Source of the DNA: Enterobacter ludwigii
Lineage (GTDB): Bacteria > Pseudomonadota > Gammaproteobacteria > Enterobacterales > Enterobacteriaceae
Direction: 5' to 3'
Assembly (NCBI GenBank): GCA_900068845.1
Contig: CEFQ01000010.1
Span: 142,253-206,252, forward strand
Length of the DNA stretch: 64,000 nt
This document shows positions 21,421 through 31,601 of this stretch, one piece after another. The number at the start of each line of letters is the position of its first letter. Position 1 is the first letter of the stretch. Under the pieces are notes generated by a model, which had not been told where the DNA came from, did no database searches, and worked only from the letters and a program-made list of their open reading frames with translations. Position numbers and translations under genes: made by a program.

Positions 21421-21693
21421 GTGAATAAGTCACAGTTGATCGACAAAATTGCTGCAGATGCTGACATTTCTAAAGCAGCAGCGGGACGTGTTTTAGATGC
21501 ATTCATGGACTCCGTTACCGAAGCTCTGAAAGGCGGTGATGAAGTGGCACTGGTTGGTTTCGGTACTTTCTCTGTACGTGAGCGTGCAGCTCGTACAGGC
21601 CGTAACCCACAAACGGGCAAAGAGCTCACCATTCCGGCTGGTAAAGTTCCGGGCTTCCGTGCAGGTAAAGCACTGAAAGATTCCGTCAATTAA
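21421..21693 (+). CDS. hupB: Nucleoid protein HU subunit beta
   Basis: A 90-residue DNA-bending protein of the HU/IHF family. It begins [20 protein letters not shown] after the initiator and has the DNA-arm segment [10 protein letters not shown] and the minor-groove proline region. The start is GTG: the ATG three codons earlier sits one base after the GAGGGG ribosome binding site, which is too close, whereas the GTG is about ten bases away and gives the family length. E. coli hupB also starts with GTG. It follows lon, as in E. coli. Confidence 0.96.
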   Translation: MNKSQLIDKIAADADISKAAAGRVLDAFMDSVTEALKGGDEVALVGFGTFSVRERAARTGRNPQTGKELTIPAGKVPGFRAGKALKDSVN

Positions 21694-21768
21694 TGACCGC
21701 TGATACATCCATTGAAGCATTTTCTTCCGTGGATTGAGGACGCAAAAGCCGTTCTCATGTAACATACG

Positions 21769-21797
21769 GGCACATCATTTTTGATGTGCCTTTTTTA
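21769..21797 (+). terminator. hupB terminator
   Basis: GGCACATCA (21769-21777) pairs perfectly with TGATGTGCC (21782-21790), followed by TTTTTTATT. Confidence 0.92.
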
Positions 21798-21930
21798 TTC
21801 TTGATGCGCGGCGATAGCCTTTGGTTGTTGTCTCCGCATGGTTGCCAACTGCCAGCCTGAACAGCAGTTGCACGATGATGACATCGTGTTAGAGCTTTAC
21901 ATTCACACTACAGCGGAGTGTTGTCATACC

Positions 21931-23799
21931 ATGATGGACAATTTACGCGCGGCGTCGAATCATGTCGTGCTCAAGATTATTCTGGGATTGATCATCCTGT
22001 CTTTCGTACTTACCGGGGTGGGCAACTACCTGATCGGTGGCGGCGGTGATTATGCTGCCAAAGTTAACGGTCACGAGATCAGCCGTGCGGAGCTGGAGCA
22101 GGGTTTTAACAACGAGCGTAATCGTCAGCAGCAGATGCTGGGCGATCAATTCTCGCAGTTAGCCAGCAACGAAGGCTACATGCAGCAGATGCGCCAGCAG
22201 GCGCTATCACAGCTGATTGATCAGGCGTTACTTGATCAGTACATCAAAGATCTGCACATCGGTATCAACGATGATCAGGTGAAACAGGCGATTTTCAATC
22301 AGAAAGCCTTCCAGACCAACGGTAAGTTCGACAACGCCAAATACAGTGGCCTGATCACCAGCATGGGCTTCACCGCTGACCAATATGCCGAAGCACTGCG
22401 CAAGCAGCTGGCGACGCAGCAGCTGATTAACGCCATTGCCAACACCGATTTCATGCTTAAAGGCGAAACCAGCAAGCTGGTGGATTTGGTGTCACAGCAG
22501 CGTGAAGTACGTCAGGCGGTGATTGATGTTAACCCGCTGGCAGCTAAACAGACGGTCAGCGACGACGAAGTCAGCCAGTATTATCAGCAGCATCAAAACA
22601 GCTTTATGGCACCCGAGCAGTTCCGCGTTAGCTACATCAAAATGGATGCCGCTAGCATGCAGGAAACGGCCAGTGAAGCAGACATTCAGAGCTGGTACGA
22701 TCAACATAAAGCGGATTATTCACAGCCACAGCGTAATCGCTACAGCGTGATCCAGACCAAGACGGAAGCTGATGCTAACGCCGTAGTGGATGCGCTGAAA
22801 AAAGGTGAAGATTTCGCCGCGCTGGCGAAGAGCAAATCTATTGATCCCATCTCAGCCCGTAAAGGCGGTGACATGGGTTGGCTGGAGCCGAGCACCACGC
22901 CAGACGAGCTGAAAAACGCCAACCTGACGCAGAAAGGCCAACTTTCTGGTGCGATCAAATCGTCTGTTGGTTTCCTCGTGGTACGTCTGGATGATATCCA
23001 GCCGGAGCAGGTTAAGCCTTTAGCCGATGTTCACAACATTGTTGCGGACAAAGTGAAGCAAGAGAAAGCGGTTGATGCTTTCTACAAAGTTCAGCAGAAA
23101 GTGAGCGAAGCCGCTAGCAACGATAATGAATCGTTAGCGGGCGCAGCACAGGCTTCCGGTCTGAAAGTGGTAGAAACCCCATGGATTACGCGCGATAACC
23201 TGCCCGATGAGTTGAATTTCGATCAGGTTAAGCAGGCCATCTTTAATGGTGGTTTAGTCGGCCAAAACGGTGCGCCGGGTAATAACTCTGACATCATTTC
23301 AGTGGATGGCGATCGTGCCTTTGTACTGCGTATCAGCGAGCACAAACCGGAAGTGGTGAAGCCGTTGGATCAGGTAAAAGCACAGATTGTGGATACGCTG
23401 AAACACGATAAAGCGACACAGCAGGCAAAAGCGCAGGCAGACAAGCTGCTGGCCGATCTGAAAGCCGGTAAAGCGGATGCGCTGCAGGCTGCAGGATTGA
23501 CGCTTAGCGCCAGCAAATCCTTTGATCGCAATGCGCAGGATCCGGTTGCCCAGTCAGCCTTCAATCTGCCACAGCCTGCCGACAATAAGCCGTCGTGGGG
23601 TGTAAGCGAAGATATGCAAGGCAATGTGGTGCTGGTCGCGCTGGACAAAGTCAGCGCGGGCAACATGCCGCAGGCGCAGACCGATGAGATGGTGAAAGGC
23701 GTGACGCAGAATAACGCGCAGATTGCCTTTGAAGCGCTGCTGGAAAACCTGCGTAAAGAGGCGAAGATTAAGTACGGCGCCGCTGCACAAAACCAGTAA
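21931..23799 (+). CDS. ppiD: Periplasmic folding chaperone PpiD
   Basis: A 622-residue membrane-anchored periplasmic protein (623 in E. coli). One transmembrane helix (VVLKIILGLIILSFVLTGVGNYLI) lies near the N terminus, followed by a SurA-like helical domain, a parvulin-type domain at about 265-355 (RYSVIQTKTEADANAVVDAL, GGDMGWLEP, SVGFLVVRLDDI) and a long C-terminal region. PpiD associates with the SecYEG translocon and receives emerging proteins; its isomerase site is thought to be inactive. The frame is open 93 bases upstream; the paired ATGATG at 21931 matches the E. coli start MMDNLRAA. Confidence 0.96.
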   Translation: MMDNLRAASNHVVLKIILGLIILSFVLTGVGNYLIGGGGDYAAKVNGHEISRAELEQGFNNERNRQQQMLGDQFSQLASNEGYMQQMRQQALSQLIDQALLDQYIKDLHIGINDDQVKQAIFNQKAFQTNGKFDNAKYSGLITSMGFTADQYAEALRKQLATQQLINAIANTDFMLKGETSKLVDLVSQQREVRQAVIDVNPLAAKQTVSDDEVSQYYQQHQNSFMAPEQFRVSYIKMDAASMQETASEADIQSWYDQHKADYSQPQRNRYSVIQTKTEADANAVVDALKKGEDFAALAKSKSIDPISARKGGDMGWLEPSTTPDELKNANLTQKGQLSGAIKSSVGFLVVRLDDIQPEQVKPLADVHNIVADKVKQEKAVDAFYKVQQKVSEAASNDNESLAGAAQASGLKVVETPWITRDNLPDELNFDQVKQAIFNGGLVGQNGAPGNNSDIISVDGDRAFVLRISEHKPEVVKPLDQVKAQIVDTLKHDKATQQAKAQADKLLADLKAGKADALQAAGLTLSASKSFDRNAQDPVAQSAFNLPQPADNKPSWGVSEDMQGNVVLVALDKVSAGNMPQAQTDEMVKGVTQNNAQIAFEALLENLRKEAKIKYGAAAQNQ

Positions 23800-23833
23800 G
23801 CCTCACAAAAAAAGTTAAATCACTGCAATATCG

Positions 23834-23856
23834 AAAGGCCGCTTATGCGGCCTTTT
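23834..23856 (+). terminator. ppiD terminator
   Basis: AAAGGCCGC (23834-23842) pairs with GCGGCCTTT (23847-23855) over TTAT, followed by a short T run. Confidence 0.88.
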
Positions 23857-23899
23857 CCATTTCTACAATTGCCCTTTTGAGCCTAAATTCTAGCTGTGA

Positions 23900-24262
<363 letters not shown>

Positions 24263-24363
24263 AGCATCTCGCGACTTTGAAGGATTGAAAAAGCCCGGAT
24301 TCAGGCTGTGCTATGCTCAACAGGTCTTACCAGTTGTCATTCTCAGCCTGAACAGGAGCAACA

Positions 24364-24771
24364 ATGCAAACCACTATCAAAGTGCGCGGTTATCATCTGG
24401 ATGTTTATCAGCATGTGAATAACGCGCGCTATCTGGAGTTTCTTGAAGAGGCGCGCTGGCAGTGGCTGGAGGAGGTCAATGCCTTTCATTGGCTGATGGA
24501 GCAGCATCTGGCATTTGTAGTAGTGAATATCAACATCAACTATCGTCGTCCGGCGGTATTGGGCGACGTACTGAACATTGACAGTGAAGTGTCACAGCTC
24601 AGCGGTAAGAGCGGTGTCATCGCACAGCGGGTAGTGCTGGCAAAGGATGATTCGGTGGTAGCTGATGCGGCGCTGACCTTTGTCTGCATTGATCTACGCA
24701 CGCAAAAAGCGGTGCCGATGGAAGGGGAGCTGCGTGAGCGTCTGGCGTCATTAATGGTCGAGAATGAATAA
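24364..24771 (+). CDS. fadM: Long-chain acyl-CoA thioesterase FadM
   Basis: A 135-residue hotdog-fold thioesterase (132 in E. coli FadM/YbaW). The N terminus MQTTIKVRGYHLDVYQHVNNARYLEF contains the 4-hydroxybenzoyl-CoA thioesterase-type active-site segment DVYQHVNNARY. It hydrolyses 3,5-tetradecadienoyl-CoA and similar by-products of oleate oxidation. CAGGAGCAAC precedes the ATG. It is convergent with queC; a shared hairpin separates them. Confidence 0.94.
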   Translation: MQTTIKVRGYHLDVYQHVNNARYLEFLEEARWQWLEEVNAFHWLMEQHLAFVVVNININYRRPAVLGDVLNIDSEVSQLSGKSGVIAQRVVLAKDDSVVADAALTFVCIDLRTQKAVPMEGELRERLASLMVENE

Positions 24772-24796
24772 CTGGCGCCGTTGACGCCAGTTTTAA
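24771..24796. terminator. Terminator between fadM and queC
   Basis: ACTGGCG (24771-24777) pairs with CGCCAGT (24785-24791), followed by TTTAA on the plus strand. It lies between convergent genes and overlaps the last base of fadM. Confidence 0.75.
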
Positions 24797-24809
24797 CTCG
24801 CCGCCTGAA

Positions 24810-25505
24810 TCAGTTGAGGCTGCTTTTTTGCTTCATTGTTGCCATCACGGTCGATGCGTTAGCCTGATATTCCGCCAGTCCACGCGCACGCAAATGACAG
24901 GCTGCGCATTCGCCGCAGCCATCGCCTTTCACCCCGTTGTAGCAAGTAAGGGTTTCAGCGCGTACCAGCGGCAACTGTTGCCAGTAATCGGCCAGCGCCC
25001 AGGTTTCTGCTTTATTCAGCCACATCAGCGGCGTTTCAAAGCGAATGTTACGCGCCATGCCAAGGCTGACGGCGTTATTTAGTGCCTTAACAAACTCGTC
25101 GCGGCAGTCCGGGTAACCAGAGAAATCGGTTTCACACACGCCGGTGATCACCGCTTCGGCTTCAACCTGATAGGCATAAATTGCGGCCAGCGTTAAAAAC
25201 AGAATATTGCGGCCCGGTACAAACGTACTCGGCAAACCGCTGGCATTCGGATCGTAGGTTGGCACGGGAATGTTGTCGCGCGTCAGGCTGCTGACGGCTA
25301 ACTCGTTGAGTAGCGTAACGTCCAGCACTTTGTGCGCACGCGCGCCCAGCTTTTGCGACAGTTCAGCCGCAACCTCGATCTCTTCCCGATGGCGCTGGCC
25401 ATAATCAAAGGTGACGCAGTGCACTTCATCGTAATGTTGCAGCGCCTGAATTAAACAGGTGGTGGAGTCTTGTCCGCCACTGAATACCACAACGGCTCGT
25501 TTCAT
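24810..25505 (-). CDS. queC: 7-cyano-7-deazaguanine synthase QueC
   Basis: A 231-residue enzyme, the same length as in E. coli. It converts 7-carboxy-7-deazaguanine to preQ0 with ATP and ammonia, a step toward the tRNA base queuosine. The PP-loop SGGQDSTTC near residue 9 binds ATP, and the C-terminal cysteine cluster in [18 protein letters not shown] binds zinc. It lies 26 bases downstream of ybaE on the same strand and may be co-transcribed with it. Confidence 0.96.
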   Translation of the reverse strand: MKRAVVVFSGGQDSTTCLIQALQHYDEVHCVTFDYGQRHREEIEVAAELSQKLGARAHKVLDVTLLNELAVSSLTRDNIPVPTYDPNASGLPSTFVPGRNILFLTLAAIYAYQVEAEAVITGVCETDFSGYPDCRDEFVKALNNAVSLGMARNIRFETPLMWLNKAETWALADYWQQLPLVRAETLTCYNGVKGDGCGECAACHLRARGLAEYQANASTVMATMKQKSSLN

Positions 25506-25531
25506 TTTATCTTCCCCAAAAATCAGTGCGC

Positions 25532-27247
25532 CTATGGTACTGGCTCGGACGCAGGCTGAACAGCACTGGCTGTGGTTGGCGGTGGAATCCAGGCGCGAGT
25601 GAAATCAAACCATCCCAGGCTATTAAGCTGAATGCCCTCCACGCCGGGCGGGGCAAAAACCTGATAGCGATAGTTAAACAGCGGCAGCAAGTAGCCATCG
25701 CGCATCAGTTGCTGAAACAGTTGCTGAGTCAATTCACCACGCTGCAACGCATCAGGTTGTTGGGCAATAGCGCTAAGCGGCGATTGCAGTACCTTTTCGC
25801 GCAACGGCTGCCAAACCGGATCGTTCTCTAGCCAATTCACCAGCGTAAACAACGGGGCATCGCCAATTAGCCGGTCGCCCATCACCACATCGGCCTCACT
25901 GAGATCGATGTCGTCGCGCCAGCTTTTGACATCATGGAAGATGCAGGTGAGGACGCAGCCATGTTGTGCCAGCAGAGGGATCAGCGCCTGCGCCATCACA
26001 TGCAGTTCGACCGGCAAATGGTAATGCAGCGTCAGGGTTGGCGGCAGTGAAATCCTTTCTCTTTCTGCACGCGGCACCGGCCAGCCAGGGAGCAGTTCAT
26101 GGCTGGGTGTAATTAACCCCTCATCCAGCGGCAATTGCTGAATCACACCGCTGCGCTGAATCAAGGCAATCAGCGATTGGGCCTGTTCGGCACTAAAGTG
26201 GGCCGTGATGCGGGGCGCCAGATAGCAAAATCCCAGGCTAATACTGCGATCAACCGGACGCAGTGAGCCGAGTTCGTCAGGATCGCCAATCGCGATTTGC
26301 ACCGGATGACTGCAGCTGGTGCCGAGATCGCGATCGAATAGTTGTGGTGTGATCCAGTATTCCATCCGCTGGATCAGCGGGCGCTGCAAATGCCAGCGCG
26401 CATGGCTCTCCAGCCGCACCATTTCTGCGGTGAAATGGGTGAGCTTCCAGGGGCCGCTACCAATGTCGGCGAATTCAGGATGAGGTAACAGACAGAACTG
26501 GTGCGCCAGCCGTTGCGGCAGCCAGTAATCGCTTTCGCGCAACTGAATATGTATCGCCAGTGGATGCGGGGCTTCAATCTGATCTATTGCCGCCAGCAGG
26601 CGCGAACCGCGCGGCGATTGCATGATCTGCTGCAACTGCTCAACTAACTGTGCCGCCTGCACCGGTTCATCGTTATGCCAGCTGAGCTGCGGGCGCAGCC
26701 AGAAGTACCAGTCACGACCGCTGGCATCATGCTGCCAATGGTGAGCGATATCGCCTTCAACATCATTATCGCGAAAACGTGTCAGGCCGGAGAAAACCTG
26801 CCGTGCCAAATGCTGCTCAGCGCGTCCGGTCAGCTGGAGCGGGCGTAACGGTTCCATCGCCCGATAATAAGGAATGCGTAGCACGGGCGATTGATTCTGC
26901 CATTGCCCGCCCATCAGCGGCCGCAACATTCTCACCAGCCGCTCGGGATGCAGATCGAGTACTTGCAATGCCTGAACCGCCTCGCCGTCATCAAGTTGCT
27001 GCGTTAATAGCTGTTGACGTAATTGCTCCGGTGAGAGCAAAAAAGTCAGCTCGCCCTGTTTGCCGCGTCCGGATTCGCCACGCCACTGCAGCCAGCCGGC
27101 ATTCTGCCACTGGCGCAGCAGGGTGCGCACATGGCGCTCGCTGCAAAAGCAGTGTTGAGCGATTGCTGCAACGCTGAGACGTTGCGTCTCGCCGTGGCTG
27201 AGTTGCCACAAACGCTGAAACTGATTAATACGATGAAGTTCACGCAC
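25532..27247 (-). CDS. ybaE: SgrR-family regulator with solute-binding domain, YbaE
   Basis: A 571-residue protein (566 in E. coli YbaE). The N-terminal winged helix, typical of SgrR, is seen in [30 protein letters not shown]. The rest, from about residue 115, is a periplasmic-type solute-binding domain of the oligopeptide-binding class ([38 protein letters not shown]). No signal peptide is present, so it is cytoplasmic, like the sugar-phosphate sensor SgrR. Its ligand and targets are unknown. The start codon is GTG at 27247 with no strong ribosome binding site; the N terminus agrees with the E. coli protein. Confidence 0.9.
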   Translation of the reverse strand: MRELHRINQFQRLWQLSHGETQRLSVAAIAQHCFCSERHVRTLLRQWQNAGWLQWRGESGRGKQGELTFLLSPEQLRQQLLTQQLDDGEAVQALQVLDLHPERLVRMLRPLMGGQWQNQSPVLRIPYYRAMEPLRPLQLTGRAEQHLARQVFSGLTRFRDNDVEGDIAHHWQHDASGRDWYFWLRPQLSWHNDEPVQAAQLVEQLQQIMQSPRGSRLLAAIDQIEAPHPLAIHIQLRESDYWLPQRLAHQFCLLPHPEFADIGSGPWKLTHFTAEMVRLESHARWHLQRPLIQRMEYWITPQLFDRDLGTSCSHPVQIAIGDPDELGSLRPVDRSISLGFCYLAPRITAHFSAEQAQSLIALIQRSGVIQQLPLDEGLITPSHELLPGWPVPRAERERISLPPTLTLHYHLPVELHVMAQALIPLLAQHGCVLTCIFHDVKSWRDDIDLSEADVVMGDRLIGDAPLFTLVNWLENDPVWQPLREKVLQSPLSAIAQQPDALQRGELTQQLFQQLMRDGYLLPLFNYRYQVFAPPGVEGIQLNSLGWFDFTRAWIPPPTTASAVQPASEPVP

Positions 27248-27340
27248 AGTTAAACCCGGAACATTTTTTTAAAAGTATTCACTATTAGTTCCGTAATTAC
27301 CAGGCGATAGTCAGTCCCTCACACCGACAGGAGAATTCGC

Positions 27341-28162
27341 ATGGCTCGCCTCGCAGCATTTGATATGGACGGCACATTGTTACTGCCTACGCACCGCTTA
27401 GGTAATGAAACGCTGGCAAGTCTGCATGCGTTGCATCAACGCGGCGTGACGTTAGCGTTTGCCACCGGTCGTCATCTTATGGATATGCAGCGAGTACGCG
27501 AACAAATCACCTTGCCTGCGTGGCTGATCACCGGCAACGGCACGCGTATTCACGATCTGGAAGGGAATCAACTTTACGGCTGCGATGTATCGCCATCGGT
27601 GGCGGAAGAGGTGATGCATACGCATTGGCAGACGCCAGCGTCGATTCATATTTTTAACGATGAAGGCTGGTTTACTGATAAACCGCTGCTCGGCGCGCTG
27701 GAAGCGCATGCTATGAGCGGCTTCCATTATCAGCTTCGTGATTTGCGTCGCATGTCAGCGCATGAAGTCACTAAGATCTGTTTTATTGCGCCGCATGAAA
27801 TGTTACAGGCGTTAAGAAGTGAATTGCAGGCCGCGCTGGGCGAGCGAGCGAACATTTGCTTCTCGGCGTGGGATTGTCTGGAAGTGTTACCGGTCGATTG
27901 CCACAAAGGCGCAGCGCTGGAGCGTTTGTGCCAGCATCTTTCGCTGTCGCTGGCGGATTGTATGGCGTTTGGTGATGCCATGAACGATCGCGAAATGCTG
28001 GAGCGTGTTGGCAACGGTTTTATTATGGCTAACGCGATGAATCAACTGAAAGCTTCGTTGCCGCATTTACCGATTATCGGACATTGCGAGACACAGGCGG
28101 TGTCTCACTACTTAAATCACTGGATGACCACACCACACCTCGATTATTCCCCCGAATGCTGA
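27341..28162 (+). CDS. cof: HAD phosphatase Cof (HMP-PP phosphatase)
   Basis: A 273-residue haloacid dehalogenase-type phosphatase (272 in E. coli). Motif I is DMDGTLL (residues 8-14) with the nucleophile Asp8; motif II FATGR and the C-terminal motif [14 protein letters not shown] are present, with a Cof-type cap domain between. Cof hydrolyses the thiamine intermediate HMP-diphosphate and other phosphorylated compounds. GACAGGAGAATTCGC precedes the ATG. It is divergent from ybaE. Confidence 0.94.
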   Translation: MARLAAFDMDGTLLLPTHRLGNETLASLHALHQRGVTLAFATGRHLMDMQRVREQITLPAWLITGNGTRIHDLEGNQLYGCDVSPSVAEEVMHTHWQTPASIHIFNDEGWFTDKPLLGALEAHAMSGFHYQLRDLRRMSAHEVTKICFIAPHEMLQALRSELQAALGERANICFSAWDCLEVLPVDCHKGAALERLCQHLSLSLADCMAFGDAMNDREMLERVGNGFIMANAMNQLKASLPHLPIIGHCETQAVSHYLNHWMTTPHLDYSPEC

Positions 28163-28173
28163 GGCTTACAGTG

Positions 28174-28198
28174 AACCGGACAGGACGTCCGGTTTTTT
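28174..28198 (+). terminator. cof terminator
   Basis: AACCGGAC (28174-28181) pairs perfectly with GTCCGGTT (28187-28194), followed by TTTT. It touches the stop codon of the next, convergent gene. Confidence 0.88.
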
Positions 28199-29231
28199 AT
28201 TGTAGTTCGCGCACCCAAGGCGCAATATCGCCGATGTTCTGCTTCACCCACTCCACATTGTAATAAGTGTCGGGATAGCGCTCACCGCTGTCACACAGTA
28301 ATGTCACCAGAGAACCTTGCTCGCCGTTTTGCCGCATGCGTTTTGCCACCTGCAACATGCCCCAGAAGTTAGTGCCGGTTGAGGCGCCAGGACGACGTCC
28401 CAGCACCCTTTCCAGCTGCAGCATAGCGGCGACGGTCGCGCCATCCGGTACTTTCATCATCTCGTCAATCACGTCTGGTAAAAATGACGGTTCAACGCGC
28501 GGACGACCAATCCCTTCAATCAGGCTACCGCGCTCGCTGCGCAGCGTGTTGTCGCGGCTATGCCAATAATCGAAGAACACCGAATGCTGCGGATCGACCA
28601 CCAGCAGGCGCGTATCGTGGCCCTGATAGCGGATGTAGCGACCCAATGTGGCGGAAGTTCCACCCGTGCCAGCGCTCATAATCAAGGTATGCGGTATCGG
28701 GAACGGTTCGTGGGACATCTGACGGAATATGCTTTCGGCAATATTGTTATTACCGCGCCAGTCGGTCGCACGCTCGGCATAAGTGAACTGGTCCATAAAG
28801 TGGCCGTTTAGCTCGCGCGCCAAACGATCTGATTCGCTGTACAGCTGGCAGGGATCGGCGACGAAATGACACTCGCCGCCGTAAAATCTAATCATCTCGA
28901 TTTTACGTTTGGCGGTGCTGGCGGGCATCACCGCGATAAACGGCAGGCCAAGCAGTTGCGCGAAGTAGGCTTCCGAAACCGCCGTGCTGCCGGATGAGGC
29001 TTCAATGATTGGCGTATTTTCGTGGATCCAACCGTTCGCCAGGCCATAGAGAAACAGTGAGCGCGCCAGGCGATGTTTCAAGCTGCCGCTGGGATGCGTG
29101 CTTTCATCCTTCAGATAGAAGTGAATGCCGGGAAAATCATCCAGCTTGAAGCGGATCAGATGGGTATCCGCAGAGCGCTGAAAATCGGCGTTAATTTCAT
29201 TGATAGCATGGCGAACCCAAGGCGTTTGCAT
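28197..29231 (-). CDS. PLP-dependent cysteine desulfhydrase, CcdA/CdsH-like
   Basis: A 344-residue fold-type II PLP enzyme related to cysteine synthase. The PLP lysine is Lys52 in [11 protein letters not shown]; the substrate-loop motif is [13 protein letters not shown]; the phosphate-binding loop is [14 protein letters not shown]. The last line of the cofactor site, [16 protein letters not shown], is typical of cysteine synthase-like proteins. Homologues next to a YbaO/DecR gene in Salmonella (CdsH) and Pantoea ananatis (CcdA) degrade excess cysteine to pyruvate, ammonia and sulfide and are induced by cysteine through that regulator. The same divergent arrangement here supports that role. 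Activity is inferred from family and context. The gene is absent at this position in E. coli K-12. Confidence 0.82.
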   Translation of the reverse strand: MQTPWVRHAINEINADFQRSADTHLIRFKLDDFPGIHFYLKDESTHPSGSLKHRLARSLFLYGLANGWIHENTPIIEASSGSTAVSEAYFAQLLGLPFIAVMPASTAKRKIEMIRFYGGECHFVADPCQLYSESDRLARELNGHFMDQFTYAERATDWRGNNNIAESIFRQMSHEPFPIPHTLIMSAGTGGTSATLGRYIRYQGHDTRLLVVDPQHSVFFDYWHSRDNTLRSERGSLIEGIGRPRVEPSFLPDVIDEMMKVPDGATVAAMLQLERVLGRRPGASTGTNFWGMLQVAKRMRQNGEQGSLVTLLCDSGERYPDTYYNVEWVKQNIGDIAPWVRELQ

Positions 29232-29303
29232 AGTGCATTTCCATAATCATCATTGCGCCCAGTGTAAGGCACTGGCAGGAAAAAGAGGTTGCTTTAATCG
29301 GGC

Positions 29304-29334
29304 TATAATGGTGCGCTTAGAGAAAATTTTTCTC
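29304..29334 (+). promoter_or_regulatory. Candidate decR -10 element and DecR operator
   Basis: A perfect TATAAT (29304-29309) is followed by the inverted repeat GAGAAA-ATT-TTTCTC (29320-29334), just before the decR start and within the 115-base gap shared with the divergent desulfhydrase gene. Lrp/AsnC-family regulators bind such 15-bp dyads. I see no good -35 element. That DecR binds here is inference. Confidence 0.55.
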
Positions 29335-29346
29335 CGGGAGTGGCAA

Positions 29347-29808
29347 ATGTTAGATAAAACTGACCGCATGTTGCTGGCAATGCTGCAGCAGGATTGCACG
29401 CTTTCGCTGCAGACGTTGGCCGATGCGGTGAATCTCACCACCACGCCGTGCTGGAAACGCCTGAAAAAACTGGAAGATGATGGCATTATTCGTGCGCGCG
29501 TGGCGCTGGTGGACGGCGAAAAGATTGGTCTGTCACTCACCGCCTTTATGTTTGTTAAAACCCAGCAGCACAGCAGCGAGTGGTTCAGGCAATTTGTCAG
29601 CGTGGTGCAACAGATGCCGGAAGTGATGGCGTTTTACCGCATGGCGGGCGAGTACGACTATTTGCTGCGCATTCAGGTGGCAGACATGAAGAGTTATGAC
29701 AACTTTTATAAGCGCCTGGTGAATGGCGTGCCAGGCCTGATGGATGTGACCTCCAGTTTTGCCATGGAAGAGATTAAATACACCACCGCATTGCCGGTAG
29801 CGCCCTAA
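29347..29808 (+). CDS. decR: Lrp/AsnC-family cysteine-responsive regulator DecR
   Basis: A 153-residue regulator (E. coli DecR, formerly YbaO, 152). The N-terminal winged helix is [40 protein letters not shown]. The C-terminal RAM domain ([24 protein letters not shown]) binds the effector. In E. coli it activates a cysteine detoxification operon in response to cysteine. The frame is open 147 bases upstream, but the ATG at 29347 follows CCGGGAGTGGCAA and fits the family. mdlA begins 23 bases downstream. Confidence 0.94.
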   Translation: MLDKTDRMLLAMLQQDCTLSLQTLADAVNLTTTPCWKRLKKLEDDGIIRARVALVDGEKIGLSLTAFMFVKTQQHSSEWFRQFVSVVQQMPEVMAFYRMAGEYDYLLRIQVADMKSYDNFYKRLVNGVPGLMDVTSSFAMEEIKYTTALPVAP

Positions 29809-29831
29809 CGGGCACAGAAAGAGACACGCTT

Positions 29832-31601
29832 GTGCAATTATTCAGCCAGTTAAGTTGGTATTTTCTGCGCGAGTGGCGGCGATATCTGGGCGCCGTCAGC
29901 TTGCTGATCGTTATTGCATTATTGCAATTGCTGCCACCGCATGTGGTCGGTGTGATTGTTGACGGCGTTACCCAGCATACTTTAAGCGCTGGGGACATTT
30001 TCATGTGGATCGGCGTGATGCTGGTGACTGCAGTCATCGTCTATCTGCTGCGCTACGTCTGGCGCGTGCTGCTGTTCGGCGCATCCTATCAATTAGCGGT
30101 TGAACTGCGTGAAGATTTCTACCGTCAGCTCAGTCGCCAGCATCCAGCATTTTATCTGCGCCATCGCACCGGCGATCTGATCGCTCGCGCCACCAATGAT
30201 GTCGATCGCGTGGTGTTTGCTGCCGGTGAAGGCGTGCTGACGCTGGTGGACTCACTGGTGATGGGATTGGTGGTGCTGATCGTGATGAGCACACAAATCA
30301 GCTGGGAACTGACGTTACTGGCGCTGATACCGATGCCGATAATGGCATTCGCCATCCAGAAAGATGGCGCACGCTTGCATCAGCGTTTCAAAGTGGCGCA
30401 GGCGGCATTCTCCAGCCTGAACGATCAAACTCAGGAAAGCCTGACCAGCATTCGCATGATCAAAGCGTTTGGCCTCGAAGATCATCAATCGCAACAATTT
30501 GCGGGCATCGCCGCGGATACCGGCAAAAAAAACCTGCATGTAGCGCGCGTGGATGCCCGTTTCGACCCGATCATTTATATCGCCGTCGGCTTCTCCAACT
30601 TGCTGGCAATTGCCGGTGGCGGTTGGATGGTGTGGAACGGCAGTTTGACGCTTGGTCAGCTCACCAGCTTTGTGATGTATCTCGGCCTGATGATTTGGCC
30701 AATGCTGGCACTGGCATGGATGATTAATATCGTCGAACGCGGTAGCGCGGCGTGGAGCCGTATTCGCTCATTGCTGGCGGAAGCGCCTGCCGTTGAAGAT
30801 GGACAGCAAGTGTTGCCGCCCGAACCCGGCGTGATGCAGGTTGCTATTCGTGAGTTCCGCTATCCGGCCAGTTCTGGCCCGGTGCTGAGCCATCTTAACG
30901 TCCAGTTAAAACCGGGCCAGATGCTCGGCTTATGCGGGCCAACCGGCTGCGGAAAAAGTACGCTGCTGAGCCTGATTCAGCGCCATTTCGATATCGATCA
31001 GGGTGATATTCGCTACCACAATACGCCGCTGACGCAGTTGCGCCTCGATAGCTGGCGCAGCCGGCTGGCGGTGGTCAGCCAGACGCCATTTCTGTTCTCC
31101 GATACCATTGCCGCCAATCTGGCGCTCGGTCGTCCTAATGCAACGCAGCAAGAGCTGGAGCACGTGGCGCAGATGGCCTGCGTGCATGACGATATTCTGC
31201 GCCTGCCACAAGGCTATGAAACCGAAGTAGGCGAGCGTGGAGTGATGTTGTCCGGCGGACAGAAGCAGCGCATCGCGATTGCACGCGCGCTGCTGCTGAA
31301 TGCGGAAATCCTGATTCTGGATGATGCGCTGTCGGCGGTAGATGGTCGCACTGAACATGACATCCTGCATAACCTGCGCCAGTGGGGCAAAGGGCGCACC
31401 TTGATTATCAGCGCGCATCGTTTGTCGGCGCTCACCGAGGCCAGCGAAATTCTGGTGTTGCAGCATGGCACCGTGGCGCAGCGTGGCGATCATGACACCC
31501 TGGCAGCAAAAGAGGGTTGGTATCGCGATATGTACCGTTATCAGCAACTGGAAGCCGCACTGGATGACGATGAAGTGGCAGAAGGAGTCAGCCGTGGCTA
31601 A
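29832..31601 (+). CDS. mdlA: ABC exporter half-transporter MdlA
   Basis: A 589-residue half-transporter (590 in E. coli). Six transmembrane helices (about 15-300) precede an ATPase domain with Walker [10 protein letters not shown], signature [14 protein letters not shown] and Walker [12 protein letters not shown]. MdlA and MdlB form a heterodimeric multidrug-type exporter of unknown natural substrate. The start is GTG, giving [11 protein letters not shown], in line with the E. coli N terminus MRLFAQLSWYF. Its end overlaps the mdlB start by eight bases. Confidence 0.95.
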   Translation: MQLFSQLSWYFLREWRRYLGAVSLLIVIALLQLLPPHVVGVIVDGVTQHTLSAGDIFMWIGVMLVTAVIVYLLRYVWRVLLFGASYQLAVELREDFYRQLSRQHPAFYLRHRTGDLIARATNDVDRVVFAAGEGVLTLVDSLVMGLVVLIVMSTQISWELTLLALIPMPIMAFAIQKDGARLHQRFKVAQAAFSSLNDQTQESLTSIRMIKAFGLEDHQSQQFAGIAADTGKKNLHVARVDARFDPIIYIAVGFSNLLAIAGGGWMVWNGSLTLGQLTSFVMYLGLMIWPMLALAWMINIVERGSAAWSRIRSLLAEAPAVEDGQQVLPPEPGVMQVAIREFRYPASSGPVLSHLNVQLKPGQMLGLCGPTGCGKSTLLSLIQRHFDIDQGDIRYHNTPLTQLRLDSWRSRLAVVSQTPFLFSDTIAANLALGRPNATQQELEHVAQMACVHDDILRLPQGYETEVGERGVMLSGGQKQRIAIARALLLNAEILILDDALSAVDGRTEHDILHNLRQWGKGRTLIISAHRLSALTEASEILVLQHGTVAQRGDHDTLAAKEGWYRDMYRYQQLEAALDDDEVAEGVSRG

